Below, in pieces: positions 27,039 through 35,781 of a stretch of DNA of 53,872 nt; position 1 is the stretch's first letter; each line of letters opens with the position of its first letter. A program made the translations under genes and the position numbers. The stretch comes from Mangrovicoccus sp. (GTDB taxonomy: Bacteria > Pseudomonadota > Alphaproteobacteria > Rhodobacterales > Rhodobacteraceae). The stretch spans positions 1 through 53,872 of the forward strand of contig JAOXSB010000067.1 in NCBI GenBank assembly GCA_025800345.1, given 5' to 3'. A model generated the notes under the pieces. That model saw only the letters and a list, made by a program, of their open reading frames with translations. It did no database searches and was not told where the DNA came from.

Positions 27039-27890
27039 ATGTTTGACGATAGTGCTGTTGGCAATCACGTCATCTGTATCACCATGGACAGTTGCCGTTT
27101 CGACTCCTTCATGGCGGCGCGCACCCCCAATATCGACCGTCTAGGAGAAGTCTCGCGGCGCTATTCCTACGCCTCTTGGACCGCGCCGTCCCATCACGCG
27201 TTTTCCATGGGGTTGCTGCCCCATGCGAGCCCCAAATGCGTGCTGGCCTCCGAGGTCTATAAGGATGATTTTGTCGATTGGGAGAAACGCACCAATCTGC
27301 AAGGCATCGATTTTAAAACGTTCCTGCCCAATCTGACCCTGACCAATGTGCTGGAAAAACTGGGCTATGAAACCGTCGGCCGGGTGAGCATGCCCGTGCT
27401 GAACCCCAATACGCCCTTTGCCCGCGGCTTCTCTGATTACAAGCTGATGACCAACCATAACGGCTTTCACGAGATGGTTGAGGAAATGGAGCTGCCTGAG
27501 GATGAGGATGAAACCTATTATTACTTCTTCAATCTCGGCGAAACCCACTACCCCTATATGCTGAAAGACGAGAGCCTGCCGATCATCTCGGGCCTACATG
27601 GGGTGGCCAAACGCATCACCGATGCCGATACCCCAATCACCAAGATGAGCTGGGAAGAATTCCTCACCGAGGAACGTATGCGCATGCTGCGCGACGCTCA
27701 GATCAAAGCGGTGGAGCATGTGGATTATCAAGTGGGTCAGATCATGGGAAAAGCCGCCAAAGGCCGGACCTGGCTGACCGTGACCGCCGATCATGGGGAA
27801 TTGTTTGGCGAGGATGATTATTTCGGCCATGGTCCGATCTTCCACGAAAAGGTCTTTGAAGTGCCCTTTGTGGAAGGGCTGATCACGTAA
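27039..27890 (+). CDS. Sulfatase-fold (alkaline phosphatase superfamily) protein with Thr at the nucleophile position
   Basis: The protein has 283 residues. Metal and catalytic landmarks are Asp17 (ITMDSCR), the helix start TAPSHHAF (Thr48), Asp251-His252 (TADHGELFGE) and His264 (FGHGP). In true sulfatases the CxPSR Cys or Ser becomes formylglycine; here the equivalent residue is Thr. This is the state seen in phosphotransferases such as lipoteichoic acid synthase and in phosphodiesterases. A phosphate-handling enzyme is therefore more likely than a sulfatase. No signal peptide is seen. The ATG at 27039 follows AGAGAGAG; an earlier in-frame start at 27000 overlaps the previous gene and lacks support. 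It is short for the family. Confidence 0.85.
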   Translation: MFDDSAVGNHVICITMDSCRFDSFMAARTPNIDRLGEVSRRYSYASWTAPSHHAFSMGLLPHASPKCVLASEVYKDDFVDWEKRTNLQGIDFKTFLPNLTLTNVLEKLGYETVGRVSMPVLNPNTPFARGFSDYKLMTNHNGFHEMVEEMELPEDEDETYYYFFNLGETHYPYMLKDESLPIISGLHGVAKRITDADTPITKMSWEEFLTEERMRMLRDAQIKAVEHVDYQVGQIMGKAAKGRTWLTVTADHGELFGEDDYFGHGPIFHEKVFEVPFVEGLIT

Positions 27891-27897
27891 ACTGCCG

Positions 27898-28818
27898 ATG
27901 ACTGCCCCACCACCGCCCATATTGATCTTGGCCCCCCCGCGCTCGTTCACCACCTTGGCCAGCGGGATGTTGGGGGTGCATCCCCAAGTGTTCGGCGTGC
28001 CGGAACTGATGCTGTTTTATTATGAAACCATCGGCGATTTATGGCGCTATGGGCGGTCCTTTCCTGCCATTGACACGCGGGTTCGCCACGGGCTTTTGCG
28101 CGCGGTGTCTGAAATTGTCTTTGGCGAGCAAACCGATGAATCGGTGATGGCCGCGGAATATTGGTGCGGGCGGCGTCAACACTGGCCCGCGCGCGAGGTT
28201 TTTGCCGAGTTGCAAAGCCTTGTGGCCCCATTGCGCATATTGGAGAAAAGCCCCGATTACAGCGCCAAACCCGATTCCATGCTCCGGTTTTTTGAAGGGT
28301 TTCCCGATGCGCAGATCATCTATCTGACCCGCCATCCAATCGGCCAATGCAAATCGGCAATCAATATTGGCGAGGGGGATTACCCTTACCTTTCCAATTC
28401 CTTTGCCTATGAAGGCGATCAGGCCATCGCAGATCCGCAGATCGCTTGGCATGATATGAATGTGAATATCCTCAATTTCCTAGAAACCCATGTGCCGCCC
28501 GCGCAGCGTATGCAGATCAAAGGCGAAGTGCTGCTGGCTGAACCCGAGGCGGAGTTGAAAAAGATCTGCCAATGGTTGGGGCTGCGCACCGATAACGGGG
28601 CGATGGAGGCGATGATGCATCCCGAACGCAGCTCTTTCGCCGCGTTTGGACCAATCTCAGCCCTGTTTGGCAATGACCCGAATTTTCTGCGCAACCCGTT
28701 CTTCACCAAACAACCGGCGCGGAAACTGCCCCCATTGGATCAGCCTTTGCCCTGGCGCGAAGATGGTGCCACGCTTTACCCCGAGGTCATCGCTCTGGCC
28801 CAGGAGCTTGGATACTGA
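27898..28818 (+). CDS. Sulfotransferase
   Basis: This 306-residue PAPS-dependent sulfotransferase-like protein has a 5'-phosphosulfate loop near its N-terminus (APPRSFTTLASGM) and a 3'-phosphate motif YLTRHPIGQCKSAI with the Arg and Ser expected to contact PAPS. Members move sulfate to hydroxyl or amino groups of small molecules, lipids or sugars. In this cluster the acceptor may be the megasynthase product. The spacing to the upstream gene is 7 nt, its ribosome binding site is weak, and its stop overlaps the next ATG by one base, so it is likely translated by coupling. Confidence 0.88.
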   Translation: MTAPPPPILILAPPRSFTTLASGMLGVHPQVFGVPELMLFYYETIGDLWRYGRSFPAIDTRVRHGLLRAVSEIVFGEQTDESVMAAEYWCGRRQHWPAREVFAELQSLVAPLRILEKSPDYSAKPDSMLRFFEGFPDAQIIYLTRHPIGQCKSAINIGEGDYPYLSNSFAYEGDQAIADPQIAWHDMNVNILNFLETHVPPAQRMQIKGEVLLAEPEAELKKICQWLGLRTDNGAMEAMMHPERSSFAAFGPISALFGNDPNFLRNPFFTKQPARKLPPLDQPLPWREDGATLYPEVIALAQELGY

Positions 28819-29579
28819 TGCGTAAAACTCTGGGCAACATCACCTATATGCGCACCAAAGCGGCCCATCGCGATCCCGAGAAAGAGAATTCGCGCAGCGC
28901 TTTGGTGATGGCCTGGCGGCGCCAGCAAATGCGCCGCCGCGCTGTGGCCCATGTGAAACGTGTGAGCCGAAATGATGGCCTCGCCCGGTCTGTGGAAGAG
29001 CTATATGACCGCGATGGGCGGCCGCCGCAGAATATCGATATCGAGCATATGATGGTGCAATATAAGCGCCTCAAGCGGCAACATGGCTGGCTGGAAGCGA
29101 TGGTCAAACGCTGCCGGTGCCGCCTGCGCGAGCTGGACTTGGTGCGCTTTATCCATGCCACTGCCGCGATTGAACAGCATATGCTGGATCGACAAGCGGC
29201 ACGATACGAGGCCCATCGCGCCATCGCCCAAAAGGAGCAGCGCGGCAAGAAGATCCCTGCAAAGCTTGCGGCGCTGATCAAGGTCGATGTGGTCCGCGAA
29301 GTGCGCCGCCATGAATTGCGCAATACGCTGACCGACACTTTGAGCGGTCAATACTTGCCACTGTCACGCTATATCCAAGAGGTGATGCGCTATATGCATT
29401 ACGAGGATATTCCCGAAGCCAACCGTGTGGGCATCGATCCCGACCCCGAAGCCCGCTATCAATTTCTGCTCAGCGCCTATTTCGATATGGTTGTGCTGGT
29501 CGAAGATATCGAATCCAAGATTTACGATCTGCAAGAATATGTGGAATCGGCGGATTTGTTATTGCTGCGCGAAACATGA
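28818..29579 (+). CDS. Basic, helix-rich protein of unknown function
   Basis: The protein has 253 residues, is very rich in Arg, Lys, Glu and Leu, and is predicted to be almost entirely helical. Likely coiled-coil stretches lie at about 70-140 (VQYKRLKRQHGWLEAMVKRC) and 210-250 (FDMVVLVEDIESKIYDLQEY). There is no signal peptide or membrane segment. The N-terminal 50 residues are strongly basic (RRQQMRRRAVAHVKRV). I recognise no family. It is tightly embedded between the sulfotransferase and the PPTase (one-base and four-base overlaps), so it belongs to the cluster. It may act as a scaffold or nucleic-acid- or membrane-binding factor; function unknown. Confidence 0.8.
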   Translation: MRKTLGNITYMRTKAAHRDPEKENSRSALVMAWRRQQMRRRAVAHVKRVSRNDGLARSVEELYDRDGRPPQNIDIEHMMVQYKRLKRQHGWLEAMVKRCRCRLRELDLVRFIHATAAIEQHMLDRQAARYEAHRAIAQKEQRGKKIPAKLAALIKVDVVREVRRHELRNTLTDTLSGQYLPLSRYIQEVMRYMHYEDIPEANRVGIDPDPEARYQFLLSAYFDMVVLVEDIESKIYDLQEYVESADLLLLRET

Positions 29580-30295
29580 GCCCGCTCGACACGGCAGTAG
29601 AGATTTGGCTGCTCGACACGCGTCGCGCTTCTGCTCGCGCGCTGGAACTATGTCGCCAAGTGGCCTCCCAGCCTGAACATGAACGGGCCGCGCGCTATCG
29701 CCAAGCCCGCGATGGGCGCAATCTATATCTTGGCCATGGGCTCGCCCGCATGGCAACCGCCCGCCATTGCCAAATGGATCCGCGAGAGTTGCAATGGTGC
29801 TGCGATGATCGGAGCAAACCCTCTTGGGGCAATGCGCCCTTTGCCTTCAGCCTGTCCCATAGCGGGGATTTTGTGGCATTGGCGCTTGCTGGGCCCGGCG
29901 CGGCTATCGGCGTTGATATTCAGGAAATGAGCCCGCGCATCGATGCGAACCGTATTGCCAACTATGCTCTATCCCCCGAGGAATGCACGGTTCTGGATCA
30001 CTCCGAGGGCGCTGCGCGGCAGCGGCGGTTTTTTCAACTTTGGGTGCTGCGCGAAGCCGGGCTGAAAGCCAGTGGCGAGGGGATATTTACTGCGCCAAAA
30101 GCCGCTTCTGCCTTGCCCCTGCCCGCCCCAGAATGCTGGATCCAAGCCGCCAAACTGGGATCCCCAATGATTTGGACAAGGCTGCTCAACGCGCCCGAGG
30201 GATATTGCGCCGCCCTCGCGATTTTGGCGGCAAAGCCGCCAAAGCTGTCGGTCATCTATCAAACCCCAGAGGCGATTGAGGCGCTGCTCGCATAA
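29576..30295 (+). CDS. 4'-phosphopantetheinyl transferase (Sfp type)
   Basis: This 239-residue protein carries the three Sfp-family motifs: FSLSHSGDFVALAL, the metal-binding GVDIQEM and QLWVLREAGLKASGEG. The last differs slightly from the usual WxxKEA. The family transfers phosphopantetheine from CoA to the Ser of carrier proteins. Here the likely targets are the ACP domain of the first synthase (Ser1871) and the free ACP. The ATG overlaps the previous stop (ATGA). It is the last gene of the cluster and faces a convergent solute-binding protein gene. Confidence 0.92.
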   Translation: MSPLDTAVEIWLLDTRRASARALELCRQVASQPEHERAARYRQARDGRNLYLGHGLARMATARHCQMDPRELQWCCDDRSKPSWGNAPFAFSLSHSGDFVALALAGPGAAIGVDIQEMSPRIDANRIANYALSPEECTVLDHSEGAARQRRFFQLWVLREAGLKASGEGIFTAPKAASALPLPAPECWIQAAKLGSPMIWTRLLNAPEGYCAALAILAAKPPKLSVIYQTPEAIEALLA

Positions 30296-30324
30296 ACAGC
30301 GCCTGGGGGTTTTGCACGCCTGCG

Positions 30325-31209
30325 TTATTCTGGGGTGGCGCCCAATTGCCAAAGCGCCCGCTGGGCGGCGGTGGGGGATTGGCCGAAGCTGCCAAACCAT
30401 TGCTTATACAGCGCCAAGACCAAGCCGCTGCGGTTGAGCCGCGCCAAAGCCCGATCAGCCACCAATTTGAACTCCGTATCCCCATAGGCCAGCGCCAAAG
30501 CATAGGGTTCAAACGAGAACAAATCCCCGGCTAGGAAATAGTTCAGACTTTCATCCGTTTGGCTGAGCACTTTGCCGATCAGAACCACTTGATCTGCCGC
30601 GTAAACATCCACCTCGCCCGCAGTCAGCGCCGCCATCGCCGCGTCTTTATCGTCAAAGGACACAAATTCGGCCTTGATGCCTTCTGCCTCAAGCAAAACT
30701 GTCAGAGCCTCATGGGTGGATGTGCCCGGCGCGACGGCAATTTTGCGCCCAGGCAATTGCGAGAAATGCTCGATCCGGTCACCATCATCCATGCTGAGCA
30801 AGCCGCCGCCGGTGATGAATGTCAGATCCGTGAAGCCGATGCTGCCCGCGCGCTCTAGGGTTTTGGTGGTCACGCCGCATAGCAGATCAATGTCACCCGA
30901 AGCCAAGCGATCAAACCGATCCTCGGCGGTGACCGCCACATAGCGGATCTCGAGATCCGGGCGCTCTAGGGTTTGGCGGGTCTCTTCCGCAATCGCTTGG
31001 CACAGGCCCACGGAATACCCCGCCGGCTGGCCTGCTGCATCCGCAAAGGAAAGCGGCGGCGCGCTGGTGCGATAGCCCAAGGTGATCACCCCGGTATCAG
31101 AAATTCGCGCCAAAGTGCCGGTCAAATCATCGGCCTGAGCCGCCACAGGGCTCAGCAGAGATGCCGCGGCCAAAGACAGCGCCGCAGCCAGGGAACGCAA
31201 AACAGTCAT
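30325..31209 (-). CDS. Amino-acid-type ABC transporter substrate-binding protein (family 3)
   Basis: A 294-residue periplasmic binding protein. The ATG at 31209 gives a typical signal peptide (MTVLRSLAAALSLAAASLL, ending AQA). The mature part has the family 3 pattern, including GVITLGYRTSAPPLSF, GLCQAIAEE, RFDRLASGDIDLLCG and LNRSG near the end. Such proteins deliver polar amino acids to an ABC importer. No permease or ATPase gene lies beside it, so it is an orphan within this window. A longer start at 31248 would only add residues before the signal peptide. Confidence 0.9.
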   Translation of the reverse strand: MTVLRSLAAALSLAAASLLSPVAAQADDLTGTLARISDTGVITLGYRTSAPPLSFADAAGQPAGYSVGLCQAIAEETRQTLERPDLEIRYVAVTAEDRFDRLASGDIDLLCGVTTKTLERAGSIGFTDLTFITGGGLLSMDDGDRIEHFSQLPGRKIAVAPGTSTHEALTVLLEAEGIKAEFVSFDDKDAAMAALTAGEVDVYAADQVVLIGKVLSQTDESLNYFLAGDLFSFEPYALALAYGDTEFKLVADRALARLNRSGLVLALYKQWFGSFGQSPTAAQRALWQLGATPE

Positions 31210-31538
31210 CCGGGTAAGCCTTTCAATTCCGTGATTTAGAGGGACCATACCTGGCCCGTCAGGCTTTCCAAGAGACAGATCGGCACGGGGGGCATTTCCC
31301 CCAAAATCAGCCTAGCGGCGCACCAAACTATAGGGCGCGTAGAACCGGCTTACCCATTCCTCACCATAAAGATTGCACATAATTTCATAGGCAAATCTTG
31401 ACACAAGCATCCCTACACCCCTCCCAAAGGATAGTTATGAATATCTGCATAGCAGAACAAAATTACGCGTAAACCTGTAAATTAGTATTATAATTGCTCA
31501 GGCATCGCAGGGGCAGCTTGGGAGGGATGTATCGCGAT
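31210..31538. other. 329-nt intergenic region
   Basis: The region lies upstream of the solute-binding protein gene and downstream of msrB, both on the minus strand. The part around 31430-31500 is A/T-rich. I saw no gene, tRNA, convincing terminator or clear operator in it. Confidence 0.5.
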
Positions 31539-31997
31539 TTAGACAGGGGCCTCATCGAAAAGCGTCAACAATTCCCCATAGCCTTGGGCGGCCATCTCTT
31601 CTTTGGGGATAAAGCGCAAAGCAGCGGAATTGATGCAATAGCGCATGCCCCCTTGGTCTTGGGGGCCATCGGGAAAGATATGGCCCAAATGGCTGTCGCC
31701 GGCGGCAGAGCGCGCCTCGACCCGGACCATGCCAAGCGAGACATCTTTATGCTCGCTCACTTGGGCGGCATCGATGGGGCGGGTAAAGCTGGGCCAGCCG
31801 GTGCCGCTGTCGAATTTATCGGTGGAGGCAAATAGCGGCGCGCCGGTGACCACATCCACATAGATGCCCACTTGTTTATTGTCCCAATAGGCATTGGCAA
31901 AGGGCCGTTCGGTGCCGTCTTGCTGGGTGACGCGATATTGCTCTGGGGTCAGCTCGGACAAAGCGGCGTCGGTTTTTTCCCATGTCTTTTTGGTCAT
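31539..31997 (-). CDS. msrB: Peptide-methionine (R)-S-oxide reductase MsrB
   Basis: The 152-residue protein has the MsrB core [21 protein letters not shown] and the catalytic Cys121 in [11 protein letters not shown]. The paired CxxC zinc sites found in many MsrB proteins are absent (the segment before LFAS is VDVVTGA), so it is the zinc-free type. It repairs oxidised methionine residues. The ATG at 31997 is preceded by AAAGGA. The open frame extends upstream to 32546, but that part lies over the serB promoter and coding region and is not used. It is divergent from serB. Confidence 0.94.
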   Translation of the reverse strand: MTKKTWEKTDAALSELTPEQYRVTQQDGTERPFANAYWDNKQVGIYVDVVTGAPLFASTDKFDSGTGWPSFTRPIDAAQVSEHKDVSLGMVRVEARSAAGDSHLGHIFPDGPQDQGGMRYCINSAALRFIPKEEMAAQGYGELLTLFDEAPV

Positions 31998-32205
31998 AAA
32001 ACATCCTTTCGGCTTTGCCCTATATGTTTGCCCTTGGGGGAAAATTACAATTGCTGGGCCGTGCGCCCCACTGAATTGTGAGGGTTTGCCGCCCAAACCG
32101 ATGGCAAAACATGCCAATCGGCGCTGCGGGCGGGCCAAGAAAGGTGGTGTTTGCCCCGCGCCCATGGGATAGCAGCGCCAAGATTTTCGCCGGAGGCTGC
32201 CGCCC

Positions 32206-33099
32206 ATGTATATCGTCACCTTGCTCAGCAATCCCGCCCAGCCTTGTTTGGATCGCGACAGTGTTGAAGCGCTGCGCAATGCTTGGGGTGGCGGCACGGC
32301 GCAATGGCTCAGCCCGGGCGAGGCGGCGGAGTTTTCGTTGGAGATCCTGCCCGATACCTTCGAACAGGTCTGGAGCGATTTGCAGACCCGCGCCATCGAT
32401 CTGGCGGTGCAGCCAGCCCAAGGGCGGCGCAAGCGCATGCTTTTGGCGGATATGGACAGCACCATGATCGGCCAGGAATGCATTGACGAGCTTGCGGATG
32501 TGGCGGGCGTAGGGGCCCGCGTGAAAGAGATCACCGCCCGCGCCATGAATGGCGAGCTGGATTTCGACGGTGCGCTGACCGAGCGGGTTGGGCTTCTTAA
32601 GGGGCTGGATGCTGAGGTGATCGATCAAGTGTTTGCCCAGCGCATCAGCTTTACCCCCGGCGGGGCGGAATTGATTGCCACGATGAAAGCTGCGGGGGGC
32701 TATGCAGCGCTGGTCTCGGGCGGTTTCACCAGCTTTACCAGCAAAGTGGCGGCGCATTTGGGCTTTGACGAGCATCGCGCCAATGGGCTGTTGCAAGAGG
32801 ATGGCAAATTGACCGGCCAGGTGGCTTTGCCGATCTTGGGGCGCGAGGCCAAAGTGAGCGCTTTGGAAGAGATCACCGCGCGACTGGGCATTTCCGAGGC
32901 GGATGTGATGGCCGTGGGGGATGGCGCCAATGATCTGGGCATGCTGCAACGGGCCGGGGCTGGGGTGGCTTTGCATGCCAAACCGGCCGTGGCGGCCCAA
33001 GCCAAGCTGCGGATCAATCACGGGGACCTGACCGCACTGCTATATTTGCAAGGCTATGCGAAATCCGAATTTGTGCAGCCCAGCGCCGCACAGGGTTAA
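32206..33099 (+). CDS. serB: Phosphoserine phosphatase SerB
   Basis: This 297-residue HAD-family enzyme has the nucleophile motif DMDST (Asp82, Asp84). [10 protein letters not shown], a conserved Lys region and [10 protein letters not shown] complete the active site. The N-terminal about 75 residues form the ACT-like regulatory part often seen in SerB. It catalyses the last step of serine synthesis. The ATG at 32206 follows GGAGG. Its stop overlaps the stop of the convergent exporter gene (shared TTAA). Confidence 0.95.
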   Translation: MYIVTLLSNPAQPCLDRDSVEALRNAWGGGTAQWLSPGEAAEFSLEILPDTFEQVWSDLQTRAIDLAVQPAQGRRKRMLLADMDSTMIGQECIDELADVAGVGARVKEITARAMNGELDFDGALTERVGLLKGLDAEVIDQVFAQRISFTPGGAELIATMKAAGGYAALVSGGFTSFTSKVAAHLGFDEHRANGLLQEDGKLTGQVALPILGREAKVSALEEITARLGISEADVMAVGDGANDLGMLQRAGAGVALHAKPAVAAQAKLRINHGDLTALLYLQGYAKSEFVQPSAAQG

Positions 33100-33695
33100 C
33101 CGCCCAGGAGCAATTTCGTAGCAATCGCCCACATGAGCACGGCCACCAGCGCTTCAAGCCCACGCCAGGCACTGGGGCTGGCAAAGATCGGGCGCAGCAG
33201 CCGCGCCCCATAGCCCAGACCAAAGAAGAACACGAAACTGGCGCTCATGGCCCCCAGGGCAAAGCGCAGCGGGCTGTCGGCCTGGGCCGAGATCGATCCG
33301 ATCAGCAAAACCGTGTCGAGATAGACATGGGGGTTGAGCCAAGTCAGCGCGAGACAAGTGGCCAAAGCGGGCCAAAGCCGGCTGGCTTGATCGGGGGCGG
33401 GCATCAAAGCGGCGCCGCCGCGCCAAGCGGCCAGAGCCGCGCGGACCCCATAGACCAGCAGGAAGGTGGCCCCGCCATAGCGAAAGACCGGCTCGATCCA
33501 AGGGGCGGCGCGGGTCAACGCCCCGAGCCCTGCCACACCCCCAGCGATCAAAAGCGCATCGGATAAAGCGCAGGTGAGGCAAATGGCAAAAACATGCTCG
33601 CCCCGCAGACCTTGGCGCAGAACAAACGCGTTTTGCGCGCCAATGGCGAGGATCAGACCAAACCCTGTGACAAACCCCTGAGACTCTGATCCCAT
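33096..33695 (-). CDS. LysE/ArgO family amino acid exporter
   Basis: The 199-residue membrane protein has about six hydrophobic helices. The N-terminal signature FGLILAIGAQNAFVLRQGL and the later LTWLNPHVYLDTVLLIG are typical of the LysE/ArgO exporters of arginine and lysine. The LysR-type regulator (ArgP/LysG) that often sits divergently is not present; the next gene upstream is pxpB. The start is at 33695, and GTG or ATG alternatives within a few codons would not alter the first helix. Confidence 0.92.
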   Translation of the reverse strand: MGSESQGFVTGFGLILAIGAQNAFVLRQGLRGEHVFAICLTCALSDALLIAGGVAGLGALTRAAPWIEPVFRYGGATFLLVYGVRAALAAWRGGAALMPAPDQASRLWPALATCLALTWLNPHVYLDTVLLIGSISAQADSPLRFALGAMSASFVFFFGLGYGARLLRPIFASPSAWRGLEALVAVLMWAIATKLLLGG

Positions 33696-33765
33696 GATCT
33701 TCCCCTTCCCCGCACGCGGCCTGTCATTGCGAATTTAACCGGCGGGCACAAGAACTGGCAGCAAA

Positions 33766-33840
33766 GGCGGGCTCCCGCCCCTGGAGCCGCGCGCCAAAGG
33801 CGCTTGCCCAGGGTTGGGCCCGGCAGGCGCTGTGCGCCTG
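33766..33840. repeat. Three GC-rich hairpins between the argO-like gene and pxpB
   Basis: Three perfect short inverted repeats follow one another. GGCGGG/CCCGCC is at 33766-33779 (2-nt loop), GCGCC/GGCGC at 33791-33803 (AAA loop) and CAGGCGC/GCGCCTG at 33824-33840 (TGT loop). They lie in the gap between two divergent genes, so they could affect transcription or mRNA of pxpB. Confidence 0.45.
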
Positions 33841-33921
33841 AGCCGCGCCCAGGGGAATGGGCTTGTCCTTGCTCGGTTTGGGGCTCAGATTGAGGCCAAA
33901 CCCAAGCGGAATTTTCCTGTG

Positions 33922-34659
33922 ATGACCGATGCTTTTGCCAGCAAATCCACACCCCAAATCCTGCGCATGGGGCTATCGGATTTTCTGGTGCGGTTCGATG
34001 ATCGTCTCAGTGATCAGGCCAATCGGGCGGTGTTATCCTTGGCTGCGGCTTTGGAGGCCGAAGCCTGGCCCGGCCTGGTGGAATTGGCCCCGTCTTTGGC
34101 GGCGCTTTATCTGCGCATGGACCCGGCGCAATGCGATCCCTGCCACGTCGAAGCCAAGCTGCAAGAGTTGCTGGCCACGCGCGATTGGTTTGCCGCCCCT
34201 TTGCCGCCCGGGCGGCGCATTTGGCAACTGCCTTGCGTTTTTGGCGGCGCGGCCGGACCGCAATTGGCCGAGGCCGCGGCCTTAGCGGGTTGCGCTCCAG
34301 ACCAAGCGATTGCGCAGATCTGCGCCAAGCCATTGCGGGTATTGGCCTTGGGCTTTTCCCCGGGCCAGCCTTATCTGGGCAGTTTGCCGACAGCTTGGGA
34401 TATTCCCCGGCAAACCGAATTGACCCAAACTGTGCCTGTGGGGGCGGTGGTGGTCGCTGTGCGCCAGATCATTATCTTCACCGCTCCAAGCCCCACAGGC
34501 TGGCGGCAAATCGGTCAAAGCGGTTTTCGCGGCTTCCAACCCAAAAACGCTCCACCGATCTTACTGCGCCCGGGCGATGAGGTGCAGTTGCGCTCCGTCA
34601 GCGCTGAGGCCTTTGCCGCAATGGCCGATACCGGCGGGATTTGCGAGCCATTGCCATGA
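33922..34659 (+). CDS. pxpB: 5-oxoprolinase subunit PxpB (allophanate hydrolase subunit 1 / KipI family)
   Basis: The 245-residue protein has the KipI/AHS1 hallmarks LRMGLSDFLVRFDD near the N-terminus and GFSPGQPYLG in the middle, followed by PRQTELTQTVPVGAV. With PxpA and PxpC it forms the prokaryotic ATP-dependent 5-oxoprolinase, which opens 5-oxoproline to glutamate. I chose the ATG at 33922, where family similarity begins; the frame stays open upstream to 33814 across the hairpin region. The stop overlaps the pxpC start. Confidence 0.9.
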   Translation: MTDAFASKSTPQILRMGLSDFLVRFDDRLSDQANRAVLSLAAALEAEAWPGLVELAPSLAALYLRMDPAQCDPCHVEAKLQELLATRDWFAAPLPPGRRIWQLPCVFGGAAGPQLAEAAALAGCAPDQAIAQICAKPLRVLALGFSPGQPYLGSLPTAWDIPRQTELTQTVPVGAVVVAVRQIIIFTAPSPTGWRQIGQSGFRGFQPKNAPPILLRPGDEVQLRSVSAEAFAAMADTGGICEPLP

Positions 34660-35711
34660 ACCGGGCGCTGATCGTGGAAAGCGCGGGCCCTGCGGTGAGC
34701 CTGCAAGATCTGGGGCGACCGGGCTTTCTGGCAGCCGGTCTTTCGCCGGGCGGGGCAATGGATCCCCAAGCCCTGGCAGAGGCAGTCGCGCTATTGGCCG
34801 CGCGCCCAGGAGATGCGGCCTTAGAGATGGGCGCCTTGGGCGGGCGGTTTCGCCTGGCAGGCGGGGCCGCTCGTATCGCCCTGACCGGCGCGCCCATGCG
34901 GGCCAAATCCGATGGGGTGCCTCTGCGCTGGAACGCGGTGCATATGATCGAAGATGGCAGCGTGATCGAGATCGGGGCCTGCCAAGAGGGGCGTTATGGC
35001 TATCTGAGCATCGGCGGCGGCATTGCCACCGAGCAGGTGATGGGATCACGAGCCTTTCATTCCCGCGCCGGGCTTGGCCAAGCCATCGCCCCAGGGATGC
35101 AACTGCCCTTGGGCAAGGACACTGCCCCCACACGCTATGGGCGGATGCTGCCCGCCGATCCCCGGTTTCAGGGCGGGGTTTTGCGGGTTTTGCCCAATGC
35201 GCAAACCGCGCTGTTTTCCCCAGCGCAACGGGCAGCCTTTGCCGCGACGCGCTTTACCATCTCAGCGCGGGGCAATCGCTTGGGCGCTGCCCTGGCCCTA
35301 AGCGACAGCCGCCATATGGCGCAGTTTACCTTGGCCGAAGGGTTAAGCCTGCTGAGTGAAACCACCCTGGCCGGAGATATTCAGATCACAGGCGATGGCA
35401 CGCCATTTATACTGATGGCGGACTGCCAGACCATGGGGGGCTATCCCCGAATAGCTTCCATTTTGCCTCAGGATATCCCCCGCGCCGCGCAAGCGGCCCC
35501 AGGCAGCGTGGTGGAATTTCGTTGGATTGATCCGTCAGAGGCGCTGAGCTTGCATCATGCCTGGAGGCAAAGCTTGGCGCGATTGCCCGCCCAATGCCTG
35601 CCGATGATCCGTGACCCGGCAGATATGCCAGATCTGCTCACAGCGCAGTTGATCAGCGGTGTCACCGACGGAGCAGAGCGAGAACCGCAGGCGGAGCGGC
35701 CCGAGAAATAG
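34656..35711 (+). CDS. pxpC: 5-oxoprolinase subunit PxpC (biotin-dependent carboxyltransferase-like, AHS2)
   Basis: The 351-residue protein carries the AHS2 features QDLGRPGF, GGAMDPQAL and YGYLSIGGG. The later block around ADCQTMGGYPRIASI and LPQDIPRAAQ matches the family C-terminus. It partners PxpB in 5-oxoproline hydrolysis. The ATG at 34656 overlaps the pxpB stop (ATGA). The third subunit, PxpA (LamB/YcsF), is not in the window. An earlier TTG at 34641 is possible but unneeded. Confidence 0.9.
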   Translation: MNRALIVESAGPAVSLQDLGRPGFLAAGLSPGGAMDPQALAEAVALLAARPGDAALEMGALGGRFRLAGGAARIALTGAPMRAKSDGVPLRWNAVHMIEDGSVIEIGACQEGRYGYLSIGGGIATEQVMGSRAFHSRAGLGQAIAPGMQLPLGKDTAPTRYGRMLPADPRFQGGVLRVLPNAQTALFSPAQRAAFAATRFTISARGNRLGAALALSDSRHMAQFTLAEGLSLLSETTLAGDIQITGDGTPFILMADCQTMGGYPRIASILPQDIPRAAQAAPGSVVEFRWIDPSEALSLHHAWRQSLARLPAQCLPMIRDPADMPDLLTAQLISGVTDGAEREPQAERPEK

Positions 35712-35781
35712 CGCACCCGGCCCGCGATGCAGGCCAGGTCTCGCATGGCCCAGCGCATAGTGCGGGCGCTTGATCGATAGG

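Noticed and set aside
27039-27890. Annotation of the gene as a true sulfatase
   Set aside because: The residue that must become formylglycine is Thr, so the label is not supported.
7901-30295. Possibility that the cluster is a mobile genomic island
   Set aside because: No integrase, transposase or flanking direct repeat was seen, and the two tRNA genes lie far from its edges. Transfer in the past cannot be excluded.
31998-32546. Upstream extension of the msrB frame
   Set aside because: It overlaps serB on the other strand, and the MsrB family start at 31997 has its own ribosome binding site.
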